A stretch of 64,000 nucleotides of DNA, taken from NCBI RefSeq assembly GCF_004378855.1, contig NZ_RYYL01000002.1:1-64000 (forward strand). Direction: 5' to 3'. The stretch comes from Campylobacter sp. US33a (lineage in GTDB: Bacteria > Campylobacterota > Campylobacteria > Campylobacterales > Campylobacteraceae). The notes under the pieces are model-generated. The model searched no databases. It saw only the letters and a list, made by a program, of their open reading frames with translations, and was not told the origin of the DNA. Both the position numbers and the translations under genes were made by a program. How positions within the stretch are numbered: position 1 is the first letter of the stretch; every line of letters starts with the position of its first letter. Of the stretch, positions 9,548-18,902 are shown piece by piece.

Positions 9548-10740
9548 GCCTTATGCTTAGCTAGAAAATACACCCCATTTGCGATTAAAACACAAGCACA
9601 CATTACAAAAGCAAGGATTAGCGGAGTATTTGCGTCTAAAGCACCCACTAAAGATGAGATAAGTCCTGCTAGGGCAAATTGCACAAAGCCAAGCACCGCA
9701 GAGGCTGTGCCCGAGTGATCCTTAAAACGCGCCATAGCCAAAGTTGTGGTATTTGGAATGATAAAACCAAGTAAAGCGATACAAGAAAAAAGAGAAATTT
9801 CAAAAAGCCAAAAATTACCCTTTATAAAAGCGCCAAGCGTTAAAACACAAGCACATACAAGCATAATTAGTAGGGCATTTTTTAAAATCTTTTCAGGATC
9901 AAATTTGCGCACCAAACGAGCATTGATATTGGCAAAAGTCACAAAACCAAGCGCATTGATACCAAAAAGTGCTGAGTATTGCTGCTCACTTAAATTATAA
10001 ACCCTAGTAAAAACAAAAGAAGAGCCGGTTATATAAGCAAAAAGCATAGCCATAGCAAAGCCTGCAGAAAAGATATATACGATGAATTTTTTATCCTTTA
10101 AAACAAAGATATAATTTTGCAAAGTTTGCTTGTTTGAAAATTTGATTTTTCCAAGGTGAGGCGCGGACTCTTTAAGTCCAAATGCTATCATGAAAAACAA
10201 AATAGTCCCCAAAATGAATAAAGTCGTAAAAATGCTATGCCACGAAAAGTATTCGAGTAAAAATCCTCCAAAAGTCGGCGAAAGCATAGGAGCAATAGAG
10301 CTAAAAACCATCATTAAAGCAAAGATCCCCGCTGCTTCTTTAATCTCAAATAAATCATTAACAATAGCCCTTGCTATGACTATCCCTGCGCATCCGCCCA
10401 AAGCTTCAAAAAATCTTAAGACAATGAAAGCTTCGATCGAGTTTGCAATCATACAAGCAAAAGATGAGGTTAAAAAAAGTGCTATTCCAATGAGTGCGGG
10501 AATTTTTCGTCCAAAAATATCGCTTATTGGTCCATAAATTAATTGTCCTAAAGCAAAGGCGACAAAAAAGCTAGTCAGCGAAAGCTGGGTAAGTGCTGTT
10601 GTGGTTTGAAAGCTTTGTTCTACATGCGTAAGTGCGGGTAAATACATATCCGTTGAAAGTGGAGCAATGCTTGACATCAAAGCAAGGATAATAATGAGTT
10701 TAAATTTAGCAAAGCCGTGAATTTTGGTGTGTTTTTGCAT
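9544..10740 (-). CDS. Bcr/CflA-family drug efflux MFS transporter (Cj0035-like)
   Basis: A 398-residue protein with about 12 membrane helices, the usual size for a DHA1 major facilitator. The N-terminus LSTDMYLPALTHVEQSF is the Bcr/CflA signature, and LIYGPISDIFGRKIP (about 61-75) is the loop 2-3 motif A of drug/proton antiporters. It probably exports drugs or toxic metabolites across the inner membrane using the proton gradient; the substrate cannot be predicted. In C. jejuni the homologue Cj0035c is also next to Cj0031-Cj0033, so this block is conserved. It is divergent from the NifU-like gene across a 142-base region. Confidence 0.88.
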   Translation of the reverse strand: MQKHTKIHGFAKFKLIIILALMSSIAPLSTDMYLPALTHVEQSFQTTTALTQLSLTSFFVAFALGQLIYGPISDIFGRKIPALIGIALFLTSSFACMIANSIEAFIVLRFFEALGGCAGIVIARAIVNDLFEIKEAAGIFALMMVFSSIAPMLSPTFGGFLLEYFSWHSIFTTLFILGTILFFMIAFGLKESAPHLGKIKFSNKQTLQNYIFVLKDKKFIVYIFSAGFAMAMLFAYITGSSFVFTRVYNLSEQQYSALFGINALGFVTFANINARLVRKFDPEKILKNALLIMLVCACVLTLGAFIKGNFWLFEISLFSCIALLGFIIPNTTTLAMARFKDHSGTASAVLGFVQFALAGLISSLVGALDANTPLILAFVMCACVLIANGVYFLAKHKA

Positions 10741-10882
10741 TTTGTAATCCTAATTATTTAAAAAATGATTTTAACAAGTCAATCTTAGAATAATCTTGTA
10801 TAAAACAAAGAAAAATTACTTAATTTACCTTTTTTTAAAGACAATCTCGCTAAAGTTAAGAAAATAATTATAAGGAAAACAA

Positions 10883-11155
10883 ATGATGCCTTTTAGTGAT
10901 GAAGAGCTTGTAAAGCCTGTTAAAGCAAGTTTGGATAAAAGTATGTATATTTTAGAACGCGATGGCGGTGGGCTTGAATTTTTAGGCATTAAAAACGGCG
11001 TGGTTTATGTGCATTTAATCGGTGCTTGTAAGGGCTGTGCGGCAAGTGGAACAACGCTAAAATACCACTTAGAAAGACAGCTTAAAATCGACATACATCC
11101 TGAAATTACCATAGTGAATTTAAATGGCGGAGCGGACGAATTTGCAAAATTATAA
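10883..11155 (+). CDS. NifU C-terminal domain (Nfu-type) iron-sulfur scaffold
   Basis: A 90-residue single-domain Nfu protein. GACKGCAASG holds the CxxC pair that binds a transferable Fe-S cluster between two subunits. It lacks the IscU-like N-terminal domain of full NifU and is the usual length for stand-alone Nfu proteins. It corresponds to Cj1639 in C. jejuni. The gene starts with two ATG codons after AAGGAAA; the first is used here. Its 3' end overlaps the next gene, placing it first in a long operon. Confidence 0.88.
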   Translation: MMPFSDEELVKPVKASLDKSMYILERDGGGLEFLGIKNGVVYVHLIGACKGCAASGTTLKYHLERQLKIDIHPEITIVNLNGGADEFAKL

Positions 11156-11690
11156 AAAAATAGCCATAGAGCATTTTTTAAAAATGGATTTTAAAACAGC
11201 AAAATTGTATTTTTCTTTGGCTTATGAAAGGAGAAAAAATAAGCGTTTGTTTATCTTTGTCTCTCTTTGCGATATAGGACTTCATTCTCCTCAAGAAGCT
11301 TTGTTGCTTTTTGAATTTTATAAAGATAATTATAAATTAAAATTTATTGATGAAGAAATGGAAGAATTACTAAAAATTCGTGAGTCAAAGCACCAAAAAG
11401 TCGTAGATTATAACGAAGATGAAAACAAAGCTTTAAATTATGGGGATTTTTTGGAAAGCGAGAAAAATGTTGGCTTTAAAAGAAGTTTTGAAAATGTGAT
11501 TTTTTCAGGAAAACTCATCATAAGCGATAGAGAAGATTTCATAGAATTTTTAGAGAAATTACTTGATAATGGCTATATCGAAATGACTTTAAATTATATA
11601 GAAAGTGTTTTGCCACATTTTTCAAACCACGCAAGATTTATAAAACTTCAAGAACGCCTTAAAGGATATAAAAGTGATAATAAATTATAA
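11124..11690 (+). CDS. conserved hypothetical protein upstream of murE (Cj1640-like)
   Basis: Up to 188 residues, rich in charge and predicted helical, with no signal peptide or membrane segment. I recognise it only by position: Cj1640 lies between the NifU-like gene and murE in C. jejuni. The ATG at 11124 overlaps the end of the upstream gene by 32 bases. A TTG at 11142, preceded by GGAGCGGA, is an alternative start and would give a protein beginning at the LQNYKK segment. Alternating helices could be TPR-like but the repeat signal is weak. Confidence 0.65.
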   Translation: MAERTNLQNYKKIAIEHFLKMDFKTAKLYFSLAYERRKNKRLFIFVSLCDIGLHSPQEALLLFEFYKDNYKLKFIDEEMEELLKIRESKHQKVVDYNEDENKALNYGDFLESEKNVGFKRSFENVIFSGKLIISDREDFIEFLEKLLDNGYIEMTLNYIESVLPHFSNHARFIKLQERLKGYKSDNKL

Positions 11691-12954
11691 AAATACCTTC
11701 ATCACAGATAATTCTTTAGAATGCCAAAAAGACTGTTTTTTTCTCAGCACAGCACAAAATGCAAAATTTGTGAATCAAGCTAGGCAAAATGGTGCAAACA
11801 TTATCGATATAGAAAAAGCCAAAAAAATGCTTGAAATTGATGAAAACATTAAAATCATAGGCATTACAGGCACTAATGGCAAAACCACAACTGCGGCTGC
11901 GATTTACTCGATTTTGCTTGATTTAGGCTTTAAATGTGCCCTTTGTGGGACGCGTGGGGCTTTTATGAATGATGAGAAAATTGATGAAAAATCCTTAACC
12001 ACTTCGCCTATTCTTAAAACTTTGGAGTATTTACAGCTTGCTACACAGAAAAAATGTGAATTTTTCATTATGGAAGTAAGTTCTCATGCTTTGGTTCAAA
12101 ATCGCATCGAGGGCTTGAAATTCGCAGCCAAAATTTTCACCAATATCACTCAAGATCATTTAGATTTTCATAAAACTTTTGAAAATTATAAACTAGCAAA
12201 AGAAAGCTTTTTTACCGATGAAAGCTTGAAATTTATCAACAAAGACACACAAGCAATTAAATTTAATGTTAGAAATTCTTTTACTTATGGCATAGAAAAT
12301 CCGGCTTTGTATCATATCAAAGCTTATTCTTTAGAGAGTGGAATTAGCGCAGTTGTGATGGCAAAAGATCAAACTTTCCATATAGATTCTTCCCTTGTGG
12401 GACTTTTTAATCTTTATAATCTTTTAGCCGCAAGTGCTTGTGTTAATGAGCTTGTAAGTCCTAATTTAAAAGATTTAGAAAAAGCTATTAGTGGTTTTGG
12501 TGGGGTTTGTGGAAGAATGGAAGTTGTAGCAGAAGGGGTAATCGTTGATTTTGCACACACGCCAGATGGCATTGAAAAAGTCCTTGACGCACTTAAAAAT
12601 AAAAAACTCATTGTTGTTTTTGGCGCAGGTGGTGATAGAGATAAAAGCAAACGCCCTTTGATGGGAAAAATTGCAAAACATTATGCCAAAACGCTAATTA
12701 TTACAAGCGACAATCCACGCAGTGAAGAGCCTTTGGATATCATTAATGATATTTTATCTGGGATAAAGGTCGATGAAAATGTATTTATCGAGGCGGATAG
12801 AAAAAAAGCTATTGAAATGGCTTTAAAAATGCGCAAAAATGATGAATTTGTCGTTATTTTGGGTAAAGGCGATGAGGACACTCAAGAAATTAAAGGAGTA
12901 AAATATCCTTTTAGTGATAAAATAATCGTCAATGAAATTTTAAATCAAAAATAA
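11674..12954 (+). CDS. murE: UDP-N-acetylmuramyl-tripeptide synthetase MurE
   Basis: A 426-residue cytoplasmic ligase that adds meso-diaminopimelate to UDP-MurNAc-L-Ala-D-Glu in peptidoglycan synthesis. The ATP-binding loop is [11 protein letters not shown] (about 63-73). EVSSHAL is the Mur central-domain motif, and DNPRSEEP is the DNPR signature that selects diaminopimelate over lysine. At ~426 residues it is shorter than E. coli MurE (495) because the N-terminal domain is reduced, as in other Epsilonproteobacteria. It starts with GTG inside the previous gene, a 17-base overlap. Confidence 0.95.
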   Translation: MIINYKNTFITDNSLECQKDCFFLSTAQNAKFVNQARQNGANIIDIEKAKKMLEIDENIKIIGITGTNGKTTTAAAIYSILLDLGFKCALCGTRGAFMNDEKIDEKSLTTSPILKTLEYLQLATQKKCEFFIMEVSSHALVQNRIEGLKFAAKIFTNITQDHLDFHKTFENYKLAKESFFTDESLKFINKDTQAIKFNVRNSFTYGIENPALYHIKAYSLESGISAVVMAKDQTFHIDSSLVGLFNLYNLLAASACVNELVSPNLKDLEKAISGFGGVCGRMEVVAEGVIVDFAHTPDGIEKVLDALKNKKLIVVFGAGGDRDKSKRPLMGKIAKHYAKTLIITSDNPRSEEPLDIINDILSGIKVDENVFIEADRKKAIEMALKMRKNDEFVVILGKGDEDTQEIKGVKYPFSDKIIVNEILNQK

Positions 12955-12962
12955 GGAATATG

Positions 12963-13265
12963 ATGTTTGAAAATATGGATTTTTCTAAAATGGGGGAGCT
13001 TTTAAATCAAGTGCAAGAAAAAGCAAAAAGCATAGAATTAGAGCTTGCAAATCGCGAATTTAGTGCAAAAAGTGGTGCTGGACTTGTAAAAGTAAGTGCA
13101 AATGGCAAAGGCGAAATTATCGATGTGAGTATTGATGATTCTTTGCTTGAGGATAAAGAATCTTTGCAAATTTTACTTATCTCTGCGATTAATGATGTTT
13201 TGGCTATGGTGGCGCAAAATCGTAATAACATAGCAAGCGATGTTTTAGGAGGTATGAAACTATGA
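12963..13265 (+). CDS. YbaB/EbfC family nucleoid-associated protein
   Basis: A 100-residue protein with the YbaB fold: an N-terminal helix (FENMDFSKMGELLNQVQEKA), then a beta-sheet with GLVKVSANGKGEI, then a C-terminal helix. YbaB proteins form dimers that bind DNA with loose specificity and are often next to recR or dnaX. Here the gene follows murE by 8 bases. Two ATG codons occur in tandem (12960 and 12963); AGGA sits better spaced for the second. The 3' end overlaps the next gene by four bases. Confidence 0.88.
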   Translation: MFENMDFSKMGELLNQVQEKAKSIELELANREFSAKSGAGLVKVSANGKGEIIDVSIDDSLLEDKESLQILLISAINDVLAMVAQNRNNIASDVLGGMKL

Positions 13266-14350
13266 GAACAAATTTAATCAAAGGTGCTTTATTATCTTTG
13301 TTTGTTGTTGTTTTTGCTTTTGGGATTGAAAGACCCAGAATGGAAGATTTTATCACTTGTTTTGAGAAAAATAAGGCGAGTATTTTAAATTATGAAGGAA
13401 TGAATGCCTTTGCTTTAAGTGAAAATTTGCTTGCTGTTGTGAAAAGTCCTAGTAAAAAATTAAATAAATATGTTAAATACGATCCTTTTTTAAATTTATA
13501 CCTTGTAAGAACTGATTTTAGTTTAATTCCAGCAAAAATGACAGATGAGCAAAATTTAACACGCAATGATTGGGTGGGGATTTTAGATGCTAATACCCCT
13601 TTTATAGGACATTTGAAATATTTGGCTCAAAATATTGACGAAAAAGATCAGCTTGATTTTAAAACTAAAATAGGGCAGTTAAATACTCCGTGTTGTAATA
13701 TGGTCGGAATTTCTCTTAATAATGGCGCATTTATTGGAAATCGTTATTTAAAGCATTTTATGAAGTATAATGATGTGTATTGGGGAGATATTGGCGCGGA
13801 TTTTGAAGTGCGTGATGATAAAATTTATGTCAGCAATGTCAGAAAAACAGGGCAGTTTTTGGTTAATGATGAAATTATCAGCGTAGATGGTGAAAAAATT
13901 AAAAACATAAGAGAGCTAAATGAAAAGGTTTTATTTGCCGATAGGGGCAGTACTTTGTATTTTTCTATTTTAAGGGACAATCAAGATGTGAATGTTTCTG
14001 CGGTAGTTTTTAATAAAGACTTAAGTAAATTTAATTTACCAAATTCAAAACCAAAGCCTAAAATTTCAAGTTTTAGAAGCAATCTTGGCTTAAGTGTGAA
14101 TTCAAATCTTGTTATAACCAAAGTGGAAACAAATTCAAAGGCAGATAGCGCTGGTTTTTTGGTTGGAGATAAAATTTTAAGAGTAAATAATCAAATCATT
14201 AATGATTTTAAACAGTTGCAAAATATTCTAGCGCAAGGAAATGATTTTAATGTTTTGGTGCAAAGATCGAGCAAAAAACTTCCTGTTGGAAATTTAGACA
14301 GCAATCAAGGCGATGGACAATTTCAGTTTTTCATAAGGCTTGCTAAGTGA
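13262..14350 (+). CDS. periplasmic PDZ-domain protein (Cj1643-like)
   Basis: A 362-residue protein with an N-terminal signal peptide (residues ~1-21, LIKGALLSLFVVVFAFG). Two PDZ-like modules are visible: about 175-250 (GADFEVRDDKIYV...NDEIISVDGEKI) and 275-335 (SNLVITKVETNSKADSAGFLVGDKIL). There is no serine-protease triad, so it is probably a scaffold or chaperone rather than an HtrA enzyme. A CC pair (about 142) may form a disulfide. The gene overlaps its neighbours by four bases on both sides, so it belongs to the murE-tkt operon. Confidence 0.8.
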   Translation: MRTNLIKGALLSLFVVVFAFGIERPRMEDFITCFEKNKASILNYEGMNAFALSENLLAVVKSPSKKLNKYVKYDPFLNLYLVRTDFSLIPAKMTDEQNLTRNDWVGILDANTPFIGHLKYLAQNIDEKDQLDFKTKIGQLNTPCCNMVGISLNNGAFIGNRYLKHFMKYNDVYWGDIGADFEVRDDKIYVSNVRKTGQFLVNDEIISVDGEKIKNIRELNEKVLFADRGSTLYFSILRDNQDVNVSAVVFNKDLSKFNLPNSKPKPKISSFRSNLGLSVNSNLVITKVETNSKADSAGFLVGDKILRVNNQIINDFKQLQNILAQGNDFNVLVQRSSKKLPVGNLDSNQGDGQFQFFIRLAK

Positions 14351-15189
14351 TTTTAGAACTTTTCAACAATCATTTAGAAAAAAACTTGCCTAAAGTAAAA
14401 AGCTTCCATCCTTTTTTTAATGAAGCCTTAGCGGTGATGTTAAAAGCAGGGGGGAAGCACTTTCGTGCTCAACTTTTACTAGGCATCGTAGAAGCAAAAA
14501 CACCAAGCCTTATATCAAACGCCTTAGATGCGGCTTTAGCATTAGAATTTATCCATACTTACTCACTCATACATGATGATTTGCCTGCTATGGATAATGC
14601 GGATTTTAGAAGAGGAACTCCTACTTTACACAAAACTTATGATGAAACCACGGCTGTTTTAGTGGGCGATGCTTTAAATACTGAAGCCTTTTTACTTCTT
14701 TCAAAACTTGATTTAAAAGATAGCGTGAAATTAAAACTTGTAAATACCCTAGCTTTTAACGCGGGGCTTAATGGTATGATTATAGGTCAAGCAATTGATT
14801 GTTATTTTGAAGATAAAAGGTTAAATTTAGAAGAGCTTGAGTTTTTACATATGCATAAAACTGCAAAACTCATAGCAGCGGCCTTGAAAATGGGTTGTGA
14901 AATTTGTGAGTTAGATGAAAAAGAAAGCGAAAAGATTTATCAAATCGGCTTAAAACTTGGACTCATTTTTCAAATCAACGATGATATCATCGATGCGACT
15001 ATGAGTGAAGAAGAAAGTGGAAAGCCCACAAAACACGACGAGCATAAAAATTCTTTTGTGAATTTGCTTGGCTTAGAAGAGGCTATAAATTCAAAAAATC
15101 GCTTAAAGCTTGAGTGCGAGCAAAGTTTGGCTAGTGTGGATAAAGTGATCGCAAAAATGATAAGCGATCTAATAAAACAATATCTTTAA
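14347..15189 (+). CDS. ispA: polyprenyl (geranyl/farnesyl diphosphate) synthase
   Basis: A 280-residue trans-prenyltransferase that condenses isopentenyl diphosphate with allylic diphosphates to make farnesyl diphosphate, the precursor of undecaprenyl carrier and quinone tails. The first aspartate motif is HDDLPAMDNADFRRG (about 76-90) and the second is NDDIID (about 212-217). Length fits IspA. It starts with GTG overlapping the previous stop. Product chain length depends on residues before the first aspartate motif and is not certain from sequence alone. Confidence 0.9.
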   Translation: MILELFNNHLEKNLPKVKSFHPFFNEALAVMLKAGGKHFRAQLLLGIVEAKTPSLISNALDAALALEFIHTYSLIHDDLPAMDNADFRRGTPTLHKTYDETTAVLVGDALNTEAFLLLSKLDLKDSVKLKLVNTLAFNAGLNGMIIGQAIDCYFEDKRLNLEELEFLHMHKTAKLIAAALKMGCEICELDEKESEKIYQIGLKLGLIFQINDDIIDATMSEEESGKPTKHDEHKNSFVNLLGLEEAINSKNRLKLECEQSLASVDKVIAKMISDLIKQYL

Positions 15190-15197
15190 GGAAAACA

Positions 15198-15884
15198 ATG
15201 AACGATCAAGATATAGAAGCTTTAAAATTTGAAGACAAAATAAGAGAGAAGAAATATATGCTTTTTTTTAGTCTTTTATTTTGGTGTGTTGCTTTTGGAT
15301 GGGGGATATATTTTAGTGAAAATCCTATGAATAGTGAGTTTCCTTTTATCCCTTCTATTTATCCGTACTATTCTCCTTATGTTTTTGCTGTTTATCCGTA
15401 CTATTCTCCTTATGTTTTTGCTGTTTGCTATATTATTTTTTCTATTTTTTGGATAAAAATTCTTAATGATTTTGGCTTAAAAATAAAATATTTTATTTGG
15501 TTTTTAATCGCTACTTTTTTGTGGGGTATACTACAAAATGATATTTTTTATATACGCGCTGTAGATTATGATAAACACAGGGCTGTCCTAAGTATTCTTA
15601 AAATGGTTTTATTATTTTTTATGAGTGCAAGTTTTTGTTTATGGATAAGGTATTTAGTGAAAATTAGCGAAAAGAAGTTTTTAAAATGTGTGCTTATAAG
15701 CTCTGCTGTATTGGCAGTAGTTGCATTTTTATGTTTGTTTTATTTTAATAGAATTCCAACACTTAAGTATCCATTCAGCTCGGGAATGGCTCATATGGTT
15801 TTATTTTATAGCTTGGCTTTATTGGTTCTTGCAATCGCTTTGGCAAATTTTAATTTTGTAAATATTATAAAGGAAAAACAATGA
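15198..15884 (+). CDS. unrecognised multi-pass membrane protein with an 11-residue tandem duplication
   Basis: A 228-residue protein with about six hydrophobic segments starting near residue 20 (LFFSLLFWCVAFGWGIYF). I do not recognise a family. Residues 54-75 are two identical copies of YPYYSPYVFAV from a 33-base tandem DNA repeat. It lies 8 bases after the prenyl synthase and its stop overlaps the transketolase start (ATGA). I do not recall this gene between Cj1644 and Cj1645 in C. jejuni, so it may be a lineage-specific insertion into the operon. Confidence 0.7.
   Translation: MNDQDIEALKFEDKIREKKYMLFFSLLFWCVAFGWGIYFSENPMNSEFPFIPSIYPYYSPYVFAVYPYYSPYVFAVCYIIFSIFWIKILNDFGLKIKYFIWFLIATFLWGILQNDIFYIRAVDYDKHRAVLSILKMVLLFFMSASFCLWIRYLVKISEKKFLKCVLISSAVLAVVAFLCLFYFNRIPTLKYPFSSGMAHMVLFYSLALLVLAIALANFNFVNIIKEKQ
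15358..15423 (+). repeat. 33-bp perfect tandem duplication inside a coding region
   Basis: Two identical 33-base units (15358-15390 and 15391-15423) encode the same 11 residues twice. The unit is a multiple of three, so copy number can change without shifting the frame. Confidence 0.95.
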
Positions 15885-17779
15885 ATAAACTTATGCTTGC
15901 TAAACAGGCAAATACTTTAAGATTTTTAAGTGCAGATATGGTGCAAAAGGCAAATTCAGGTCACCCTGGTGCGCCTTTGGGAATGGCTGATATTTTAACG
16001 GTTTTAAGTTATCATCTTTCTCATAATCCTAAAAACCCAACTTGGTTAAACCGCGATAGATTAATATTTTCAGGTGGACATGCCAGTGCTTTGCTATATA
16101 GCTTTTTGCATTTAAGTGGGTATGATTTAAGTTTGGATGATCTTAAAAACTTTCGCCAACTTCACTCAAAAACCCCAGGTCATCCTGAAATTTCAACCAC
16201 AGGCGTAGAAATCGCTACTGGACCTTTAGGACAAGGCGTGGCAAATGCAGTAGGCTTTGCTATGGCAGCTAAGAAGGCGGCAAAAATTTTGGGTGAAGAT
16301 TTAATTAATCATAAAATTTATTGTCTCTGTGGAGATGGAGATTTACAAGAAGGGATTTCTTATGAGGCTTGTTCAATGGCTGGACTTCATAAGCTTGATA
16401 ATTTGATTTTAATTTATGATAGTAATGAAATTTCCATTGAAGGCGATGTGGCTTTAGCTTTTAATGAAAATGTAAAAGAACGCTTTAGAGCACAACATTT
16501 TGAAGTGCTAGAAATCGATGGGCATAATTTTGAAGAAATTGATGTAGCTTTAAAAACTGCAAAAGCAAGCAAAAAACCTTGTCTTATCATCGCACACACA
16601 AAAATCGCAAAAGGCGCGGGAGAGCTTGAGGGAAGCCATAAAAGTCACGGCGCACCTTTGGGTGAAGAAGTGATCAAAAAGGCTAAAAAAGAAGCGGGGT
16701 TTGATGAGAATTTAAGCTTTGAGATAAGCGAAGATGTAAAAATTCGCTTTGAAAGTGCAGTAGAACTTGGGGATTTAGAAGAAGCAAAATGGAAAAGTGT
16801 GCTAGAAAAAAGCAGTAAAAAAGAATTATTAGAAAGACTTTTAAAGCCTGATTTTAGCAAGATTAATTTCCCTGATTTTAAAGGAAAAGACTTAGCCACA
16901 AGAGATAGCAATGGCGAAATTTTAAATGTCTTGGCCGCAAGTTTAGAAGGCTTTTTGGGTGGAAGTGCGGATTTGGGCCCTTCAAATAAAACAGAACTTC
17001 ATAAAATGGGCGATTTTGTAGAAGGAAAAAATATCCATTTTGGTATAAGAGAACACGCTATGGCAGCAATTAATAATGCCTTTGCAAGATATGGAATTTT
17101 CTTACCTTTTTCGGCGACTTTTTTCATTTTTAGCGAGTATTTAAAACCAGCAGCTAGAATTGCAGCTTTAATGAAAATAAAACATTTTTTTATCTTTACA
17201 CACGATAGTATAGGTGTTGGAGAAGATGGACCAACGCACCAACCTATCGAACAACTTAGTACTTTTAGAGCTATGCCAAATTTCTTAACCTTTAGAGTGG
17301 CTGATGGGGTAGAAAATGTCAAGGCTTGGCAAATTGCTTTAGAAGCTGAAGTGCCTTGCGCTTTTGTGCTTTCACGCCAAAAACTCAAAGCCTTAAGTGA
17401 GCCTATTTTTGGTGATGTGAAAAATGGAGCTTATTTGCTAAAAGAAAATGAAAATGCTAAATTCACACTTTTAGCAAGTGGAAGCGAGGTTAGTCTGTGC
17501 TTAGAAGTGGCAAATGAGCTAGAAAAGCAAGGCGTGTTTTGTAATGTAGTTTCTATGCCTTGTTTTGAGCTTTTTGAAAAACAAGACAAAGCTTATCAAG
17601 AAAGGCTTTTAAAAGGTAAAGTAATAGGAATTGAAGCGGCACATTCTAATGAACTTTATAAATTCTGTGATGAGGTTTATGGCATAGAAAGCTTTGGTGA
17701 GAGTGGTAAAGATAAAGATGTGTTTGAGTATTTTGGTTTTAGTGTTTCAAAGCTTTTAAATTTCATTTTAAAGAATTAA
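15881..17779 (+). CDS. tkt: transketolase
   Basis: A 632-residue thiamine-diphosphate enzyme that moves two-carbon units between sugar phosphates in the pentose phosphate pathway. N-terminal GHPGAPLGMADI and the GDGDLQEGISYEA Mg/ThDP motif (about 148-160) are present. The pyrimidine domain has FGIREHAMAAINN, and GEDGPTHQPIEQL follows. Length is close to the usual ~660. Campylobacter lacks the oxidative branch, so this enzyme mainly supplies pentose and erythrose phosphates for nucleotides, aromatic amino acids and (here) histidine. The start overlaps the previous stop. Confidence 0.96.
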   Translation: MNKLMLAKQANTLRFLSADMVQKANSGHPGAPLGMADILTVLSYHLSHNPKNPTWLNRDRLIFSGGHASALLYSFLHLSGYDLSLDDLKNFRQLHSKTPGHPEISTTGVEIATGPLGQGVANAVGFAMAAKKAAKILGEDLINHKIYCLCGDGDLQEGISYEACSMAGLHKLDNLILIYDSNEISIEGDVALAFNENVKERFRAQHFEVLEIDGHNFEEIDVALKTAKASKKPCLIIAHTKIAKGAGELEGSHKSHGAPLGEEVIKKAKKEAGFDENLSFEISEDVKIRFESAVELGDLEEAKWKSVLEKSSKKELLERLLKPDFSKINFPDFKGKDLATRDSNGEILNVLAASLEGFLGGSADLGPSNKTELHKMGDFVEGKNIHFGIREHAMAAINNAFARYGIFLPFSATFFIFSEYLKPAARIAALMKIKHFFIFTHDSIGVGEDGPTHQPIEQLSTFRAMPNFLTFRVADGVENVKAWQIALEAEVPCAFVLSRQKLKALSEPIFGDVKNGAYLLKENENAKFTLLASGSEVSLCLEVANELEKQGVFCNVVSMPCFELFEKQDKAYQERLLKGKVIGIEAAHSNELYKFCDEVYGIESFGESGKDKDVFEYFGFSVSKLLNFILKN

Positions 17780-17780
17780 A

Positions 17781-18902
17781 ATGAGTGCGAATTTCAAATT
17801 TCAAAAACAAGAGCAAAACGACGAGCTTATGGTTTTTGGAATTTGGGATAAAAACTCTATTGCAAATTTAAATCCAAAAGATATTTTAAGTCAAATTTCA
17901 AAACAAAATTTAATCTTAAATTTTGAAAATTTAGAAGACATTGATATGGCTGGAGTTTGCTTTTTTCTTGCTTTAGAACATGATTTAAAACTTCAAAGTA
18001 TTAACACCCAAAAAAGCAATCTTCGTCCCCAATTTCAAAGCCTTTTTGAGCTTTGCGAGAAAAATTACACACGCTTTGTGCCTTTGAAAAAAGATAAGCT
18101 TGTTTGGAGTGATTTTTTTTATCGATTAGGGAATTTTTGCATACAAAATTTAAAAACTTTTCAAAAATTCATAGCTTTTAGCGGTATGATTTTTTATACT
18201 TTATTTTATACTTTATTTCAACCTAAGAAAATCCGCTTTATTTCTTTTTTATATCACATAGAATACTCAGCCTTCAGAGCTTTGCCTATAGTGGCTTTGA
18301 CTTCTTTATTAGTTGGGGTTGTTTTAGCTTATCAGGCTGCTTATCAACTCGAACAATTTGGGGCAAATATTTTCATCGTTGATCTAACTGGAATTTCAGC
18401 CACTAGAGAGATCGCTCCCTTAATTGCCGCTATTGTAATTGCGGGTAGGAGCGCAAGTTCTTATACGGCACAAATTGGAGTGATGAAAATCACCGATGAA
18501 ATTGATGCGATGAATACTATGGGTTTTAAATCAAGTGAATTTATCATTTTGCCAAGAATTTTAGCTCTAGTTGTTGCGATGCCTTTAGTTGTTGCTCTTG
18601 CTGATGCTGTGAGTATTTTGGGTGGAATGATTATTGCTGATTTAAATTTAGATATTAATTATAATGAATTTATGCGCCGTTTTAAAGAAGCAGTGGAACT
18701 AAAGCATATTATTATAGGGCTTATCAAGGCACCTATTTTTGGGTTTTTAATAGGCATTATCGCTTGTTTTAGAGGCTTTGAAGTAAAAAATACCACAGAG
18801 AGTATAGGAATTTACACGACAAAAAGTGTTGTAAATGCTATTTTTTGGGTTATAGCTTTTGATGCTTTATTTTCTGTTGTGCTAACGCAAATGGGGATTT
18901 AA
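17781..18902 (+). CDS. MlaE-type lipid ABC transporter permease with N-terminal STAS-like domain (iamB)
   Basis: A 373-residue protein. Residues 1-~110 form a soluble STAS-like domain (LILNFENLEDIDMAGVCFFLALE). From ~125 it is an MlaE/YrbE permease with about five helices and the conserved segment TREIAPLIAAIVIAGRSASSYTAQIGVMKIT(D/E)EIDA region, seen here in parts around residues 208-240. It is the inner-membrane channel of a system that moves phospholipid between membranes. C. jejuni Cj1646 (iamB) is the counterpart. Immediately followed by its ATPase gene with no gap. Confidence 0.9.
   Translation: MSANFKFQKQEQNDELMVFGIWDKNSIANLNPKDILSQISKQNLILNFENLEDIDMAGVCFFLALEHDLKLQSINTQKSNLRPQFQSLFELCEKNYTRFVPLKKDKLVWSDFFYRLGNFCIQNLKTFQKFIAFSGMIFYTLFYTLFQPKKIRFISFLYHIEYSAFRALPIVALTSLLVGVVLAYQAAYQLEQFGANIFIVDLTGISATREIAPLIAAIVIAGRSASSYTAQIGVMKITDEIDAMNTMGFKSSEFIILPRILALVVAMPLVVALADAVSILGGMIIADLNLDINYNEFMRRFKEAVELKHIIIGLIKAPIFGFLIGIIACFRGFEVKNTTESIGIYTTKSVVNAIFWVIAFDALFSVVLTQMGI

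Noticed and set aside
16999-17388. Minus-strand frame of 129 codons inside transketolase
   Set aside because: It lies opposite a strongly conserved enzyme gene and has no ribosome binding site.
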